Assembly (NCBI RefSeq): GCF_000444135.1
Contig: NZ_ATDK01000233.1
Location: 1-41,549, forward strand
DNA length: 41,549 bases
Direction: 5' to 3'
DNA from: Pseudomonas avellanae BPIC 631
Lineage (GTDB): Bacteria > Pseudomonadota > Gammaproteobacteria > Pseudomonadales > Pseudomonadaceae
Shown here: positions 34,001-39,825 of the stretch, piece after piece
Numbering within the stretch: the first letter of the stretch is position 1
How the letters are laid out: the number at the start of each line of letters is the position of its first letter
Notes under the pieces: generated by a model
Told to the model about the DNA's origin: nothing
Databases searched by the model: none
The model's input: only the letters and a program-made list of their open reading frames with translations
Program-made: the position numbers and the translations under genes

Positions 34001-34158
34001 TTTCGATAAATGCGCCAATAACACTGACCGTTCAAGGTGATGTGAAAGATCCGCAACAACTGATGCGGGATCTGGAGCCGATGATTCAGCGGGCTATGCG
34101 CGACTCGGCGCAACAGTCGCAACGGTCGAATCTGTTTGATGCTCCGCACGTCGAGTAG
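31090..34158 (+). CDS. Tail tape measure protein
   Basis: A 1022-residue protein. The N-terminal coiled coil (GKAFKDVESRIKALDDKGAK) leads into a TP901-type core (about 160-440: DFGAIVRDIAIKAGI, ALGQNANITDAKEMQQALEAIAYQGQ). Alanine-rich hydrophobic segments lie near 500 and 835-870 (AAAGAAIGTMILPVVGTAIGAAIGG). It sets tail length and is ejected with DNA. Between about 660 and 760 is a low-complexity insert: an arginine cluster (RRGRRSARARRRAG) then four 13-residue proline repeats (RPVGEPRIRPIPP-type). An earlier segment (QVFVTNAKAAGVGS) is echoed by RVFVVNASEIGAGS, an internal duplication. Confidence 0.92.
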   Translation: MSDSLKLGLVIGGAVSATVGKAFKDVESRIKALDDKGAKARVLQSTIGETIKLREEWRKAHATGQAGATALLSRLNSNLDSLKAQGVEVGRLSKAYKEMGRTARSAELQAKGRRQMSEGRETVKSSVGQAVVAAGALAIPTKVSADFGAIVRDIAIKAGIANKPQEAEMSRTIITTARDTGMERNQVADVVNQLVGAGMELSKALEYAPVAAKFVVGQGSEGTDTAKMINALGQNANITDAKEMQQALEAIAYQGQAGSFEASDMAKWFPELLANMGSIGITGMDAVTQLGAMLQVQMKTAGSSDEAANNLKNWMGKIGASDTVDAYKKAGIDYEGSMQTGLQKGMSTLESSMALAQQYIQKTDPKKAEAMAAATAKISKETDPAKAKAMMESLSQALKTGDIFADMQVKAALTAYLQNKQLYNDLKSQSRNASGILDKNLAERREGSSQKWAELSQAANDAMRSVGDAIRPATDAVAQGLTTVAQGITTVSDKMPNLAMGLTGAIGALLVAKSAFGAFKIGKGLMNLARGSVGGGAGKVQQVFVTNAKAAGVGSTAAAAPGAAASGRKARVAALLGVGLTVASKAGAKLVDKDKPDDVKGDDAKDEEAKDADAGGEAKRPKGLLGVGFTALEAYRETLEAGADSDGGSNASGEGGGLQRVFVVNASEIGAGSGLPGQRDTPRRGRRSARARRRAGAASRPPVVSPRPTGEPRTRPVPPRPVGEPRIRPIPPSPAGESRIRPVPPRPADAPCIRPAPRLPIPVPPLPAAAERSIMPLLGKMAGRAKVLPGEAVISAGLKAVELYQSDDPIEKKLEGATEVAGSALGGWGGAAAGAAIGTMILPVVGTAIGAAIGGALGSWGGGEVGSLLGKELFGTPEKESKPVSLLAAPSVPVALPGPVVPTLGATAKSFDNDRVPLMARGPAPALAPTGPLMGDVGRAMTEKPAASPAAPIVIKPEAPKMPTPKYEQQVSINAPITLTVQGDVKDPQQLMRDLEPMIQRAMRDSAQQSQRSNLFDAPHVE

Positions 34159-34166
34159 GGGGATAT

Positions 34167-35012
34167 ATGGCTTACATGGAACAACTGCAGTCGGGTATGA
34201 AGTACCTGGTGGCGGCGGGCGAGTCAGGTCGGCGCGATCTGGACGGCATGCTCTCGCCGGTCAATGGCGCGATCAGCGAAATCAGCGGTGCGACTGCTGA
34301 GCTTGAGGGCCTGCCCATCGTGGGGCCCGCAATCGGGGCCAAGCTTCAACGCGTGATGCGGGGTGTCACCGCAGCCCAGGCGAAGGTCGGGGCTGTCGTA
34401 TCGACGTACAGTCGTGCCTCAAGGGCGGTAACTCAGATTGACGAGCGCCTGGGAGTGCTCAAAGAGCAGGCAGCAAAAGCCGGGACAGCCGTCAACAAGG
34501 TGGCTGGCAGTATCAGTCCCGCGCTGGCCAACGTGGTGCCCAGTTCGTCATTTGCCGCGCAGAAAACCCCGGCTGTCGAAGCGGTCAAACCGTTTGAGCA
34601 TCTGCTGATCTTGCAGCCGCTCAGCGCGAAAGGCGAGCCCTACTACTTCAATCTGGACACCGCTGCGTTCGACGAACTGAGCCGTTCCAGTGAGTTCCGC
34701 TGGGCATCGCAAGAGCGTCTCACGCGTCGACCGGCACAGCAGAACATTGGTATGGGTGATGAGTCACTGACGCTCAAGGGGGCGGTGTTCCCCAACGTCA
34801 AAGGTGGGATCAAACAGCTCGATACGTTGCGTGGCATCGCGGGCCTGGGCGTGCCTCTGGCCCTGACCACAGGGTATGGGGCAGTGCTGGGTAACTGGTG
34901 CTTGAAGAAAATTCAGGAAGATCAGAGCGCTCTGATGCAGGGGGGCATCCCTCGCAAGCAGGCGTTCACGCTGGAGTTCACACGCTATGGCGACGATATG
35001 CAGAACGTCTGA
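34167..35012 (+). CDS. Tail protein gpU with long N-terminal extension
   Basis: A 281-residue protein. Residues ~140-281 match P2 gpU (HLLILQPLSAKGEPYYF, FPNVKGGIKQLDTLRGIAGLG, RKQAFTLEFTRYGDD), the tail-completion ring protein. The first ~140 residues are an alanine-rich coiled region absent from P2 gpU (160 residues). The extension is open from a ribosome site (GGGGGATAT) right after the tape measure stop, so it is probably real. Confidence 0.87.
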   Translation: MAYMEQLQSGMKYLVAAGESGRRDLDGMLSPVNGAISEISGATAELEGLPIVGPAIGAKLQRVMRGVTAAQAKVGAVVSTYSRASRAVTQIDERLGVLKEQAAKAGTAVNKVAGSISPALANVVPSSSFAAQKTPAVEAVKPFEHLLILQPLSAKGEPYYFNLDTAAFDELSRSSEFRWASQERLTRRPAQQNIGMGDESLTLKGAVFPNVKGGIKQLDTLRGIAGLGVPLALTTGYGAVLGNWCLKKIQEDQSALMQGGIPRKQAFTLEFTRYGDDMQNV

Positions 35013-35193
35013 CGGGGATATCCTCGATACCCTTTGTTTCAACCATTACGGCCATTTAAACGGCTCTGTGGAGGCCGTGCTTGATGCCAATCAGGGCCTG
35101 GCCGATGAGGCTCAACCCTTCCGGGTGGGGCTGATCATCACTCTGCCGGACCTTCCCGCATCCTCCGACGAAACTGTAATGCTCTGGGGCTGA
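34987..35193 (+). CDS. Tail protein gpX (LysM-like)
   Basis: A 68-residue protein of the P2 gpX family: SDGDILDTLCFNHYGHLNGSVEAVLDAN (in part) followed by PFRVGLIITLPDLP, a LysM-type fold that may bind peptidoglycan or the tail tip. It overlaps the end of gpU by 26 bp in another frame, as in P2. Confidence 0.9.
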   Translation: MATICRTSDGDILDTLCFNHYGHLNGSVEAVLDANQGLADEAQPFRVGLIITLPDLPASSDETVMLWG

Positions 35194-35199
35194 CCTCGG

Positions 35200-35258
35200 C
35201 GTTACGCGTAACGAACCTTTCCTTTTGCCCGGCCCCGTTGATTGCGGGGCTTTCTTTT
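35200..35258 (+). terminator. Palindrome and terminator after gpX
   Basis: CGTTACGCGTAACG (35200-35213) is a perfect 14-bp palindrome. GCCCCG, loop TTGATTG, CGGGGC (35232-35250) then a T-rich run forms an intrinsic terminator just before gpD. Confidence 0.7.
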
Positions 35259-35269
35259 GGTGTCTGCGC

Positions 35270-36310
35270 ATGAAACCCACTTTCCGTATCGTTGCCGACG
35301 GCACCGACATTACGGCGCTCATCAACGACCGATTGATCCAGCTGCGTACTACTGACAAGCCCGACATGGATTCAGATGAATTCGAACTGCGCATTGATGA
35401 TCGCGACGGTGCAGTGGCGTTGCCATCGAGGGGGGCCGATGTTGAGGTTTATCTGGGCTATGACGGCCAGAAGCTCACCAAGATCGGTCTGTACACCATT
35501 GATGAGATCGAGGTGTCTGGTCCTCCCGACACGATGGTCATCAGAGGCAAAGCCAGCAGCATGCGTGGAAGCGGTAAGACCACACGCAGTGGTAGCTGGG
35601 AGGATGTGCCGTTGTCCAAGATTGTCAGCGACATTGCCGCACGCAATGGCTGGGCCTCAGCCTGCAACGTAGCGACAAAGGTCCCACGGGCTGACCAGCT
35701 CAACGAGTCGGATTACCACTTCATCACACGGCTGGCAAAAAAGTACGACTGCACTGCCAAGGTCGCCGACGGCAAGTTGCTCGTCATGCCCAGGCAAGAG
35801 GGAGCAAGCGCGTCCGGGAAAGCGTTTGGCGTTCTGGCCATCACGCGCCAAGACGTCAGCCGATGGCAGTTCAGACTGGGTGATCGTTCGACACACAAAG
35901 CCGTGTCGACGAAGCATCAGGACAAGAAGACCGGGAAGCTCCAGATCGTGACCCTCAATAACGACACGGCCCCGGATGGTCTCCCTCCCGTTCATACCGA
36001 CCGGCATATCTACCCCAACAAATCTGCAGCTGAGCAGGCCGCGAAAGCGCGTCTTGCTGCTTTCAATCGCAGCACTGCAGGCATCCGTCTTGAAATGGTC
36101 GGGCGTACTGACCTTTTCGCGGAGCGCATGATCAGCGTGCAGGGGTTCAAGGAGGGGCTTGATGGCGAGTACCTGACGGATTCGGTCGAACAGGTATTTA
36201 CCCAAGCTGGCTGGTCCACCACGGCCGAGTGCAATGGTGGCAACAAGGGCAAGGCAAAAGCCAAAGGCAAAAAGAAAGAGAAAAAACCAGTCAAGGTCGT
36301 GCAGCTCTGA
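35270..36310 (+). CDS. Late control/tail hub protein gpD
   Basis: A 346-residue protein of the P2 gpD family: KPTFRIVADGTDITALINDRL at the N terminus, DEFELRIDDRDGAVALPSRGA, and the C-terminal FAERMISVQGFKEGLDGEYLTDSVEQVF region (in part). It is the baseplate hub analogous to T4 gp27. ATG 35270 was chosen over an upstream frame that runs through a terminator. The last 20 residues are almost all lysine and alanine (GKAKAKGKKKEKKP), an unusual basic tail. Confidence 0.92.
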   Translation: MKPTFRIVADGTDITALINDRLIQLRTTDKPDMDSDEFELRIDDRDGAVALPSRGADVEVYLGYDGQKLTKIGLYTIDEIEVSGPPDTMVIRGKASSMRGSGKTTRSGSWEDVPLSKIVSDIAARNGWASACNVATKVPRADQLNESDYHFITRLAKKYDCTAKVADGKLLVMPRQEGASASGKAFGVLAITRQDVSRWQFRLGDRSTHKAVSTKHQDKKTGKLQIVTLNNDTAPDGLPPVHTDRHIYPNKSAAEQAAKARLAAFNRSTAGIRLEMVGRTDLFAERMISVQGFKEGLDGEYLTDSVEQVFTQAGWSTTAECNGGNKGKAKAKGKKKEKKPVKVVQL

Positions 36311-36354
36311 CCATAACCTCCATCACAAATCGCCTCTATTCAGGAGATGTCTGA

Positions 36355-36909
36355 ATGTCGATTACTGTGCAGCAGTTGCTGCAGATTCTCCCCAACGCCA
36401 GCTCCCGAGCTGGCGTTTTTGTTCCCGTCTTAAACGTTGCGATGAGCAAATACGCCATCGTTACGAAGCTGCGTATCGCTGCCTTCCTGGCGCAGGTGGG
36501 CCATGAGTCTGGCCAGCTTCGCTACGTGCGGGAATTGGGCAGTGATGCCTACCTCGAAAAATACGATACCGGGCGGCTAGCCGAACGCCTGGGCAACACG
36601 CCAGAGGACGACGGCGACGGTCAGTTATACCGGGGCAGGGGGCTTATTCAAATTACCGGGCGGGCGAACTACGCGGCCTGCGGTGAGGCATTGGGCCTGG
36701 ATCTGCTACAGCAACCTGAACTCCTCGAGCGTCCGGAGCATGCCGCCATGTCGGCTGCTTGGTTCTGGCACCGTGCTGGGCTTAATACCTTCGCAGATAG
36801 AAGCGACTTCCTGACAATTACCAAACGGATCAACGGTGGCACAAATGGCCTTGCCGACCGTCAGGCGCTTTACGAGCGGGCACTGAAGGTACTGGTCCGA
36901 TTGAGCTGA
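36355..36909 (+). CDS. Endolysin, GH19 chitinase-like
   Basis: A 184-residue glycoside hydrolase family 19 lysin. The proton-donor glutamate lies in the FLAQVGHESGQLRYVREL segment (about residue 48). Others are the second acidic region near YLEKYDTGR, LYRGRGLIQITGRANYAACG, and AAWFWHRAGLN. It cleaves peptidoglycan glycans after holin opening. It has no signal peptide, so release needs the holin 23 kb upstream. A 10-bp terminator-like hairpin lies inside its 5' coding region (36394-36420). Confidence 0.9.
   Translation: MSITVQQLLQILPNASSRAGVFVPVLNVAMSKYAIVTKLRIAAFLAQVGHESGQLRYVRELGSDAYLEKYDTGRLAERLGNTPEDDGDGQLYRGRGLIQITGRANYAACGEALGLDLLQQPELLERPEHAAMSAAWFWHRAGLNTFADRSDFLTITKRINGGTNGLADRQALYERALKVLVRLS
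36394..36420 (+). terminator. Terminator-like hairpin inside the endolysin gene
   Basis: AACGCCAGCT, tetraloop CCCG, AGCTGGCGTT, then a T run: a perfect 10-bp stem with U tract, within codons for the conserved N-terminal LPNASSRAGVF. The frame and family match continue through it, so it is coding; attenuation of the endolysin transcript is possible. Confidence 0.6.
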
Positions 36910-37047
36910 AGAGATAACGCAACACATTGAAAAAGAGCGACCAGTCGAGATGCGTCAACATCTCGGCCGGTCACCGTTCCCGCAGATTACCCCTGCAAGT
37001 CCAGCCAAGGCTCTCGCTTCGTGCACAAAGCGGAGCGAGCCTAGCAC

Positions 37048-37063
37048 CTGTTTATATATACAG
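37048..37063 (+). promoter_or_regulatory. LexA (SOS) box upstream of the methylase
   Basis: CTGTTTATATATACAG has CTG-N10-CAG spacing and differs by one base from the E. coli-type consensus CTGTATATATATACAG. It lies 17 bp before the methylase ATG, so LexA would block that promoter until DNA damage. Confidence 0.75.
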
Positions 37064-37080
37064 TAAAGGTCTTGCTATTT

Positions 37081-37875
37081 ATGTCCACACCCATCGTCCC
37101 TTGGATGGGCGGCAAACGCCGCCTGGCCGACCGTCTCATCCCGCTTTTCCCACCCCACGAATGCTACGTCGAAGTGTTCGCTGGCGGTGCGGCCCTCTAC
37201 TTCATGCGTCCCCAGGCAGCTCCCGTTGAGGTCTTGAACGATATCAATGGTGATCTGGTGACGCTGTATCGCGTCGTCCAAAACCACCTTGAAGAATTCG
37301 TCCGCCAGTTCAAATGGGCGCTCAGCTCGCGTCAGGTATTTGAGTGGCAAAAGATGACCCGTCCCGAAACCCTCACCGATATCCAGCGCGCTGCCCGGTT
37401 CTTCTACCTCCAGCACCACGCCTTTGCAGGGAAGGTCAGCGGGCAGACTTTCGGGACCGCAACGACTGGCCCGGCCATCAACCTGTTGCGGATCGAGGAG
37501 AACCTTTCTGCGGCCTGGCAACGTTTGTCAGGTACGTACGTGGAGAATCTGCCGTGGCTTGAATGTGCTGAGCGATATGACCGGCCCCATACGTTCCACT
37601 ACATGGACCCGCCTTACTGGCAAACGGCTGGGTACGGTGTGGATTTTCCGTTTGAGAACTACGAGCGCATGGCGGAGTTCATGCGGGGGTGCAAAGGGAA
37701 GGTGATGGTGAGCATCAACGATCACCCTGACATCCGGCGGGTGTTTGAAGGCTTCCATTTTGAAACGGTCGACATTCGTTACAGCACGGCAAACCAGAGA
37801 AAGGGAAAGGCTGATGTCAGCGGTGAGCTGGTTATCATGAATTGGGAGCCTGCCGCGCTCGGTGAGTTGTTCTGA
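37081..37875 (+). CDS. DNA adenine-N6 methylase, D12 class
   Basis: A 264-residue Dam-like methylase. PWMGGKRRLADRL (5-17) is the D12 motif at the N terminus and YMDPPYW (about 179-185) is the catalytic DPPY. VEVFAGGAALYF is the AdoMet-binding region. It methylates adenine in a target not identifiable from sequence. Start ATG 37081 follows AAAGG; it is alone on its transcript behind an SOS box. Phage adenine methylases often protect phage DNA from restriction or alter regulation. Confidence 0.9.
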   Translation: MSTPIVPWMGGKRRLADRLIPLFPPHECYVEVFAGGAALYFMRPQAAPVEVLNDINGDLVTLYRVVQNHLEEFVRQFKWALSSRQVFEWQKMTRPETLTDIQRAARFFYLQHHAFAGKVSGQTFGTATTGPAINLLRIEENLSAAWQRLSGTYVENLPWLECAERYDRPHTFHYMDPPYWQTAGYGVDFPFENYERMAEFMRGCKGKVMVSINDHPDIRRVFEGFHFETVDIRYSTANQRKGKADVSGELVIMNWEPAALGELF

Positions 37876-37968
37876 TGTTTGGCTTCAAGTCGGCCAGCGA
37901 CCAGTACACCGAGAGAGAACCTTGATGATACAGTATGCTGACGCGATCTAAGTCATGGATGAGTTGAT

Positions 37969-38613
37969 ATGAATGATTTTTGCACGCCGGAGTCCAATGG
38001 TAGTCCCACTTGGGGGGGCTTTGATGTTTTTGTTTGGAAGTTGGTGCCAGCACGGTTCGGTGGAGGGCGAGGTCATATCCAGCGCTTCAAAGATACTTGG
38101 CTGATTCACAATAAGCAGTTCATCAAGGCATCAGCCGCAAAGTATTCGCTTCCTGTTGAGCTGTTGGCTGGTGTGTGTTGGATAGAAGCCGGAGGAGACC
38201 CAAATTCTGCCGATAGAGCAGCATTCGAATTCCGAGTGTTCGATCATTTGGGCAACTTGCCAACCGTCAGCACTCCGCCACCTGCTAAGACTAGTTTCGG
38301 ATGGGTGAGTGTTCAGCTTAGGACCGCAGCAGTTACATTAGGTCTTAACCCCGATGACATGTCAATTAGCGAGTTGAGAAGCTTAGCCAACTGTCTGGAG
38401 CAGGATATCTATAATATTGATCTAGCAGCAAAGCACTTGCGGCTGCTAGTTGATTATGACAATTTTAAATCCATCGGCATGGACGAGGTGCGTATCATTG
38501 GTGCTCGATACAATCGAGGGACAAACCCATCTATTGAGAGAATAAAAGAAGACACCAGTTATGGGGATTTTATTGTGAAAAGATGGAATTTTTTTAGTCA
38601 GCTTTTAAGGTAG
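37969..38613 (+). CDS. Lysozyme-like protein, probable type VI effector
   Basis: A 214-residue protein. The segment ELLAGVCWIEAGGDPNSADRAAFE places E73 as the likely catalytic glutamate of a lysozyme/transglycosylase-like fold, and LRSLANCLEQDIYNIDLAAKHL and IGARYNRGT fit the rest of the domain. No signal peptide is present, as expected for a type VI effector. A small membrane protein gene follows 5 bp later and hcp is convergent beyond it. The region is more AT-rich than the phage core. A second endolysin is the alternative, but one (GH19) is already present. Confidence 0.7.
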   Translation: MNDFCTPESNGSPTWGGFDVFVWKLVPARFGGGRGHIQRFKDTWLIHNKQFIKASAAKYSLPVELLAGVCWIEAGGDPNSADRAAFEFRVFDHLGNLPTVSTPPPAKTSFGWVSVQLRTAAVTLGLNPDDMSISELRSLANCLEQDIYNIDLAAKHLRLLVDYDNFKSIGMDEVRIIGARYNRGTNPSIERIKEDTSYGDFIVKRWNFFSQLLR

Positions 38614-38618
38614 TTTAT

Positions 38619-38897
38619 ATGACGGCTAAAGGCGTTTTGATAAGGGTTTTGCTGTATACGGTTTACGTATCCTGTCTGCTGACGTATATAATTTTTCATG
38701 GTTCGCAATACGATTGGATGGAACCAAGTTCCATAGTGTCGCATATTGAGGACAGATCCAATACTCGCGGTGATATAAGAACCATGACTGTGCTGCTTGC
38801 GCTTTTTGTACAGTTCTTGATTTTCATAAGCTGTACTAGAAAGGAGTGGGTAGGTACTGCTATTCTTCTTGCAATCGTATTTGCTGTTTACTGGTGA
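38619..38897 (+). CDS. Membrane protein, probable effector immunity protein
   Basis: A 92-residue protein with hydrophobic segments at about 5-26 (VLIRVLLYTVYVSCLLTYIIFH), 56-72 (TVLLALFVQFLIFISC) and 77-91 (VGTAILLAIVFAVYW, C terminus). Between the first two lies a polar loop of about 30 residues that could face the periplasm, where a peptidoglycan hydrolase would act. Its position 5 bp after the lysozyme-like gene is the usual place of an immunity gene. No family is recognised. Confidence 0.6.
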   Translation: MTAKGVLIRVLLYTVYVSCLLTYIIFHGSQYDWMEPSSIVSHIEDRSNTRGDIRTMTVLLALFVQFLIFISCTRKEWVGTAILLAIVFAVYW

Positions 38898-38905
38898 CCC
38901 AGTAT

Positions 38906-38930
38906 GCCCGCCTGTTTGGTAGGCGGGCTT
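38906..38930. terminator. Terminator between immunity gene and hcp
   Basis: GCCCGCCT, loop GTTTGGT, AGGCGGGC: an 8-bp stem between the convergent immunity and hcp genes. Confidence 0.7.
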
Positions 38931-38960
38931 CTGCTGTGGCAGGGTACTCAGGGTACTGAT

Positions 38961-39455
38961 TTATGCAAATGGCTTATTCGCGGTCCGGTCCCATCCGCCG
39001 GATACGATCCCAGCACTTCCACCGTCAGCACGGCGCTGCTGTGAGTACTCGAATTTTATTCGTCCATAGTTAAGTGTGATTAGCTCTACAGGTAAGCCTG
39101 CATGCTCAGCCCCATTTCCGCTAACGGTAGATATCAATACCTCTTCTAAGACGATATCCAGATACTTAAATTTTTCTGTGCCCGCCCGATGGACACGAAT
39201 AGTTACTTTCTTGATATGCGACCCACGACAGCATAGCTCAAACAGTTTTGGCGTTGCTCTGTCTATATATTTACTTACTTTAAAGTCGCCCAGAGTAACG
39301 CCGCCTGCGCTCGCGCCGCCGTTAGAGCTGGCGGAGGTACTGATCGACTGAACCGCGTCGTAATGGTAGGACAGCAGTTCCACCCAGCCTTTGTGGGCGT
39401 CATCAAGAGATTCGCCCTCTACACCGTCGACCTGCATAAATGCGTCAAAAGACAT
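38961..39455 (-). CDS. hcp: Hcp, type VI secretion tube protein
   Basis: A 164-residue protein of the Hcp1 family: MSFDAFMQVDGVEGESLDD and the long segment KGWVELLSYHYDAVQSI are diagnostic. TKYIDRAT-like VSKYIDRATPKLFELCCRGS and KFKYLDIVLEEVLISTVSG complete the Hcp pattern. Hcp hexamers form the type VI tube and carry or chaperone effectors. It is encoded on the opposite strand, converging on the lysozyme-like/immunity pair. No other type VI structural gene is present, so it must serve a system elsewhere in the genome. Start ATG 39455. Confidence 0.95.
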   Translation of the reverse strand: MSFDAFMQVDGVEGESLDDAHKGWVELLSYHYDAVQSISTSASSNGGASAGGVTLGDFKVSKYIDRATPKLFELCCRGSHIKKVTIRVHRAGTEKFKYLDIVLEEVLISTVSGNGAEHAGLPVELITLNYGRIKFEYSQQRRADGGSAGIVSGGWDRTANKPFA

Positions 39456-39535
39456 ATCAGCTTCCTGCTTTAAAGATTAGAGCGCTTAGCCTAGCTTATA
39501 GGGGGCGGGTATTGCCAGCATCCTCTAATCTGCGC

Positions 39536-39803
39536 ATGAAAATAGATGACCGAGAACTCACATCATGGGGTTTATTCTATTTTGCGACTCGCTCCTACAA
39601 GCAGAGTAAGCGATCTGAATCGCTCGGACTGAAGGTCACTGTCTATCCACAACTGTTATTTCGCAGAGCCTCCAACGGCCATTAGCAGCCTTCTGGCACT
39701 GGGGGCTTACCCATCACAACGAATAGCAATCGACCCAAATCAGCCGTTCATATTGGAGGTTCCAGCAGAATCTAGGATCCTTGACACGTATCGCGTAATC
39801 TGA
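39536..39803 (+). pseudogene. Small ORF split by a one-base frameshift, upstream of the RT
   Basis: The first frame runs from ATG 39536 to TAG 39683 (49 residues, MKIDDRELTSWGLFYF...). The +1 frame then gives a protein-like continuation (AISSLLALGAYPSQRIAIDP, ending DTYRVI before TGA 39801-39803). Removing one T from the TTATTTC run near 39660 would join them as YPQLLF-AEPPTAISS, giving a single ~88-residue protein. This could be a pseudogene or recoding; function unknown. It ends 22 bp before the RT gene. Confidence 0.5.
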
Positions 39804-39825
39804 GGTCACGAATGAGGAGGATTTT

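Noticed and set aside
39804..39825. RT as a retron
   Set aside because: Retron msr-msd RNA lies upstream of the RT; only 22 bp are available between the preceding ORF and the RT.
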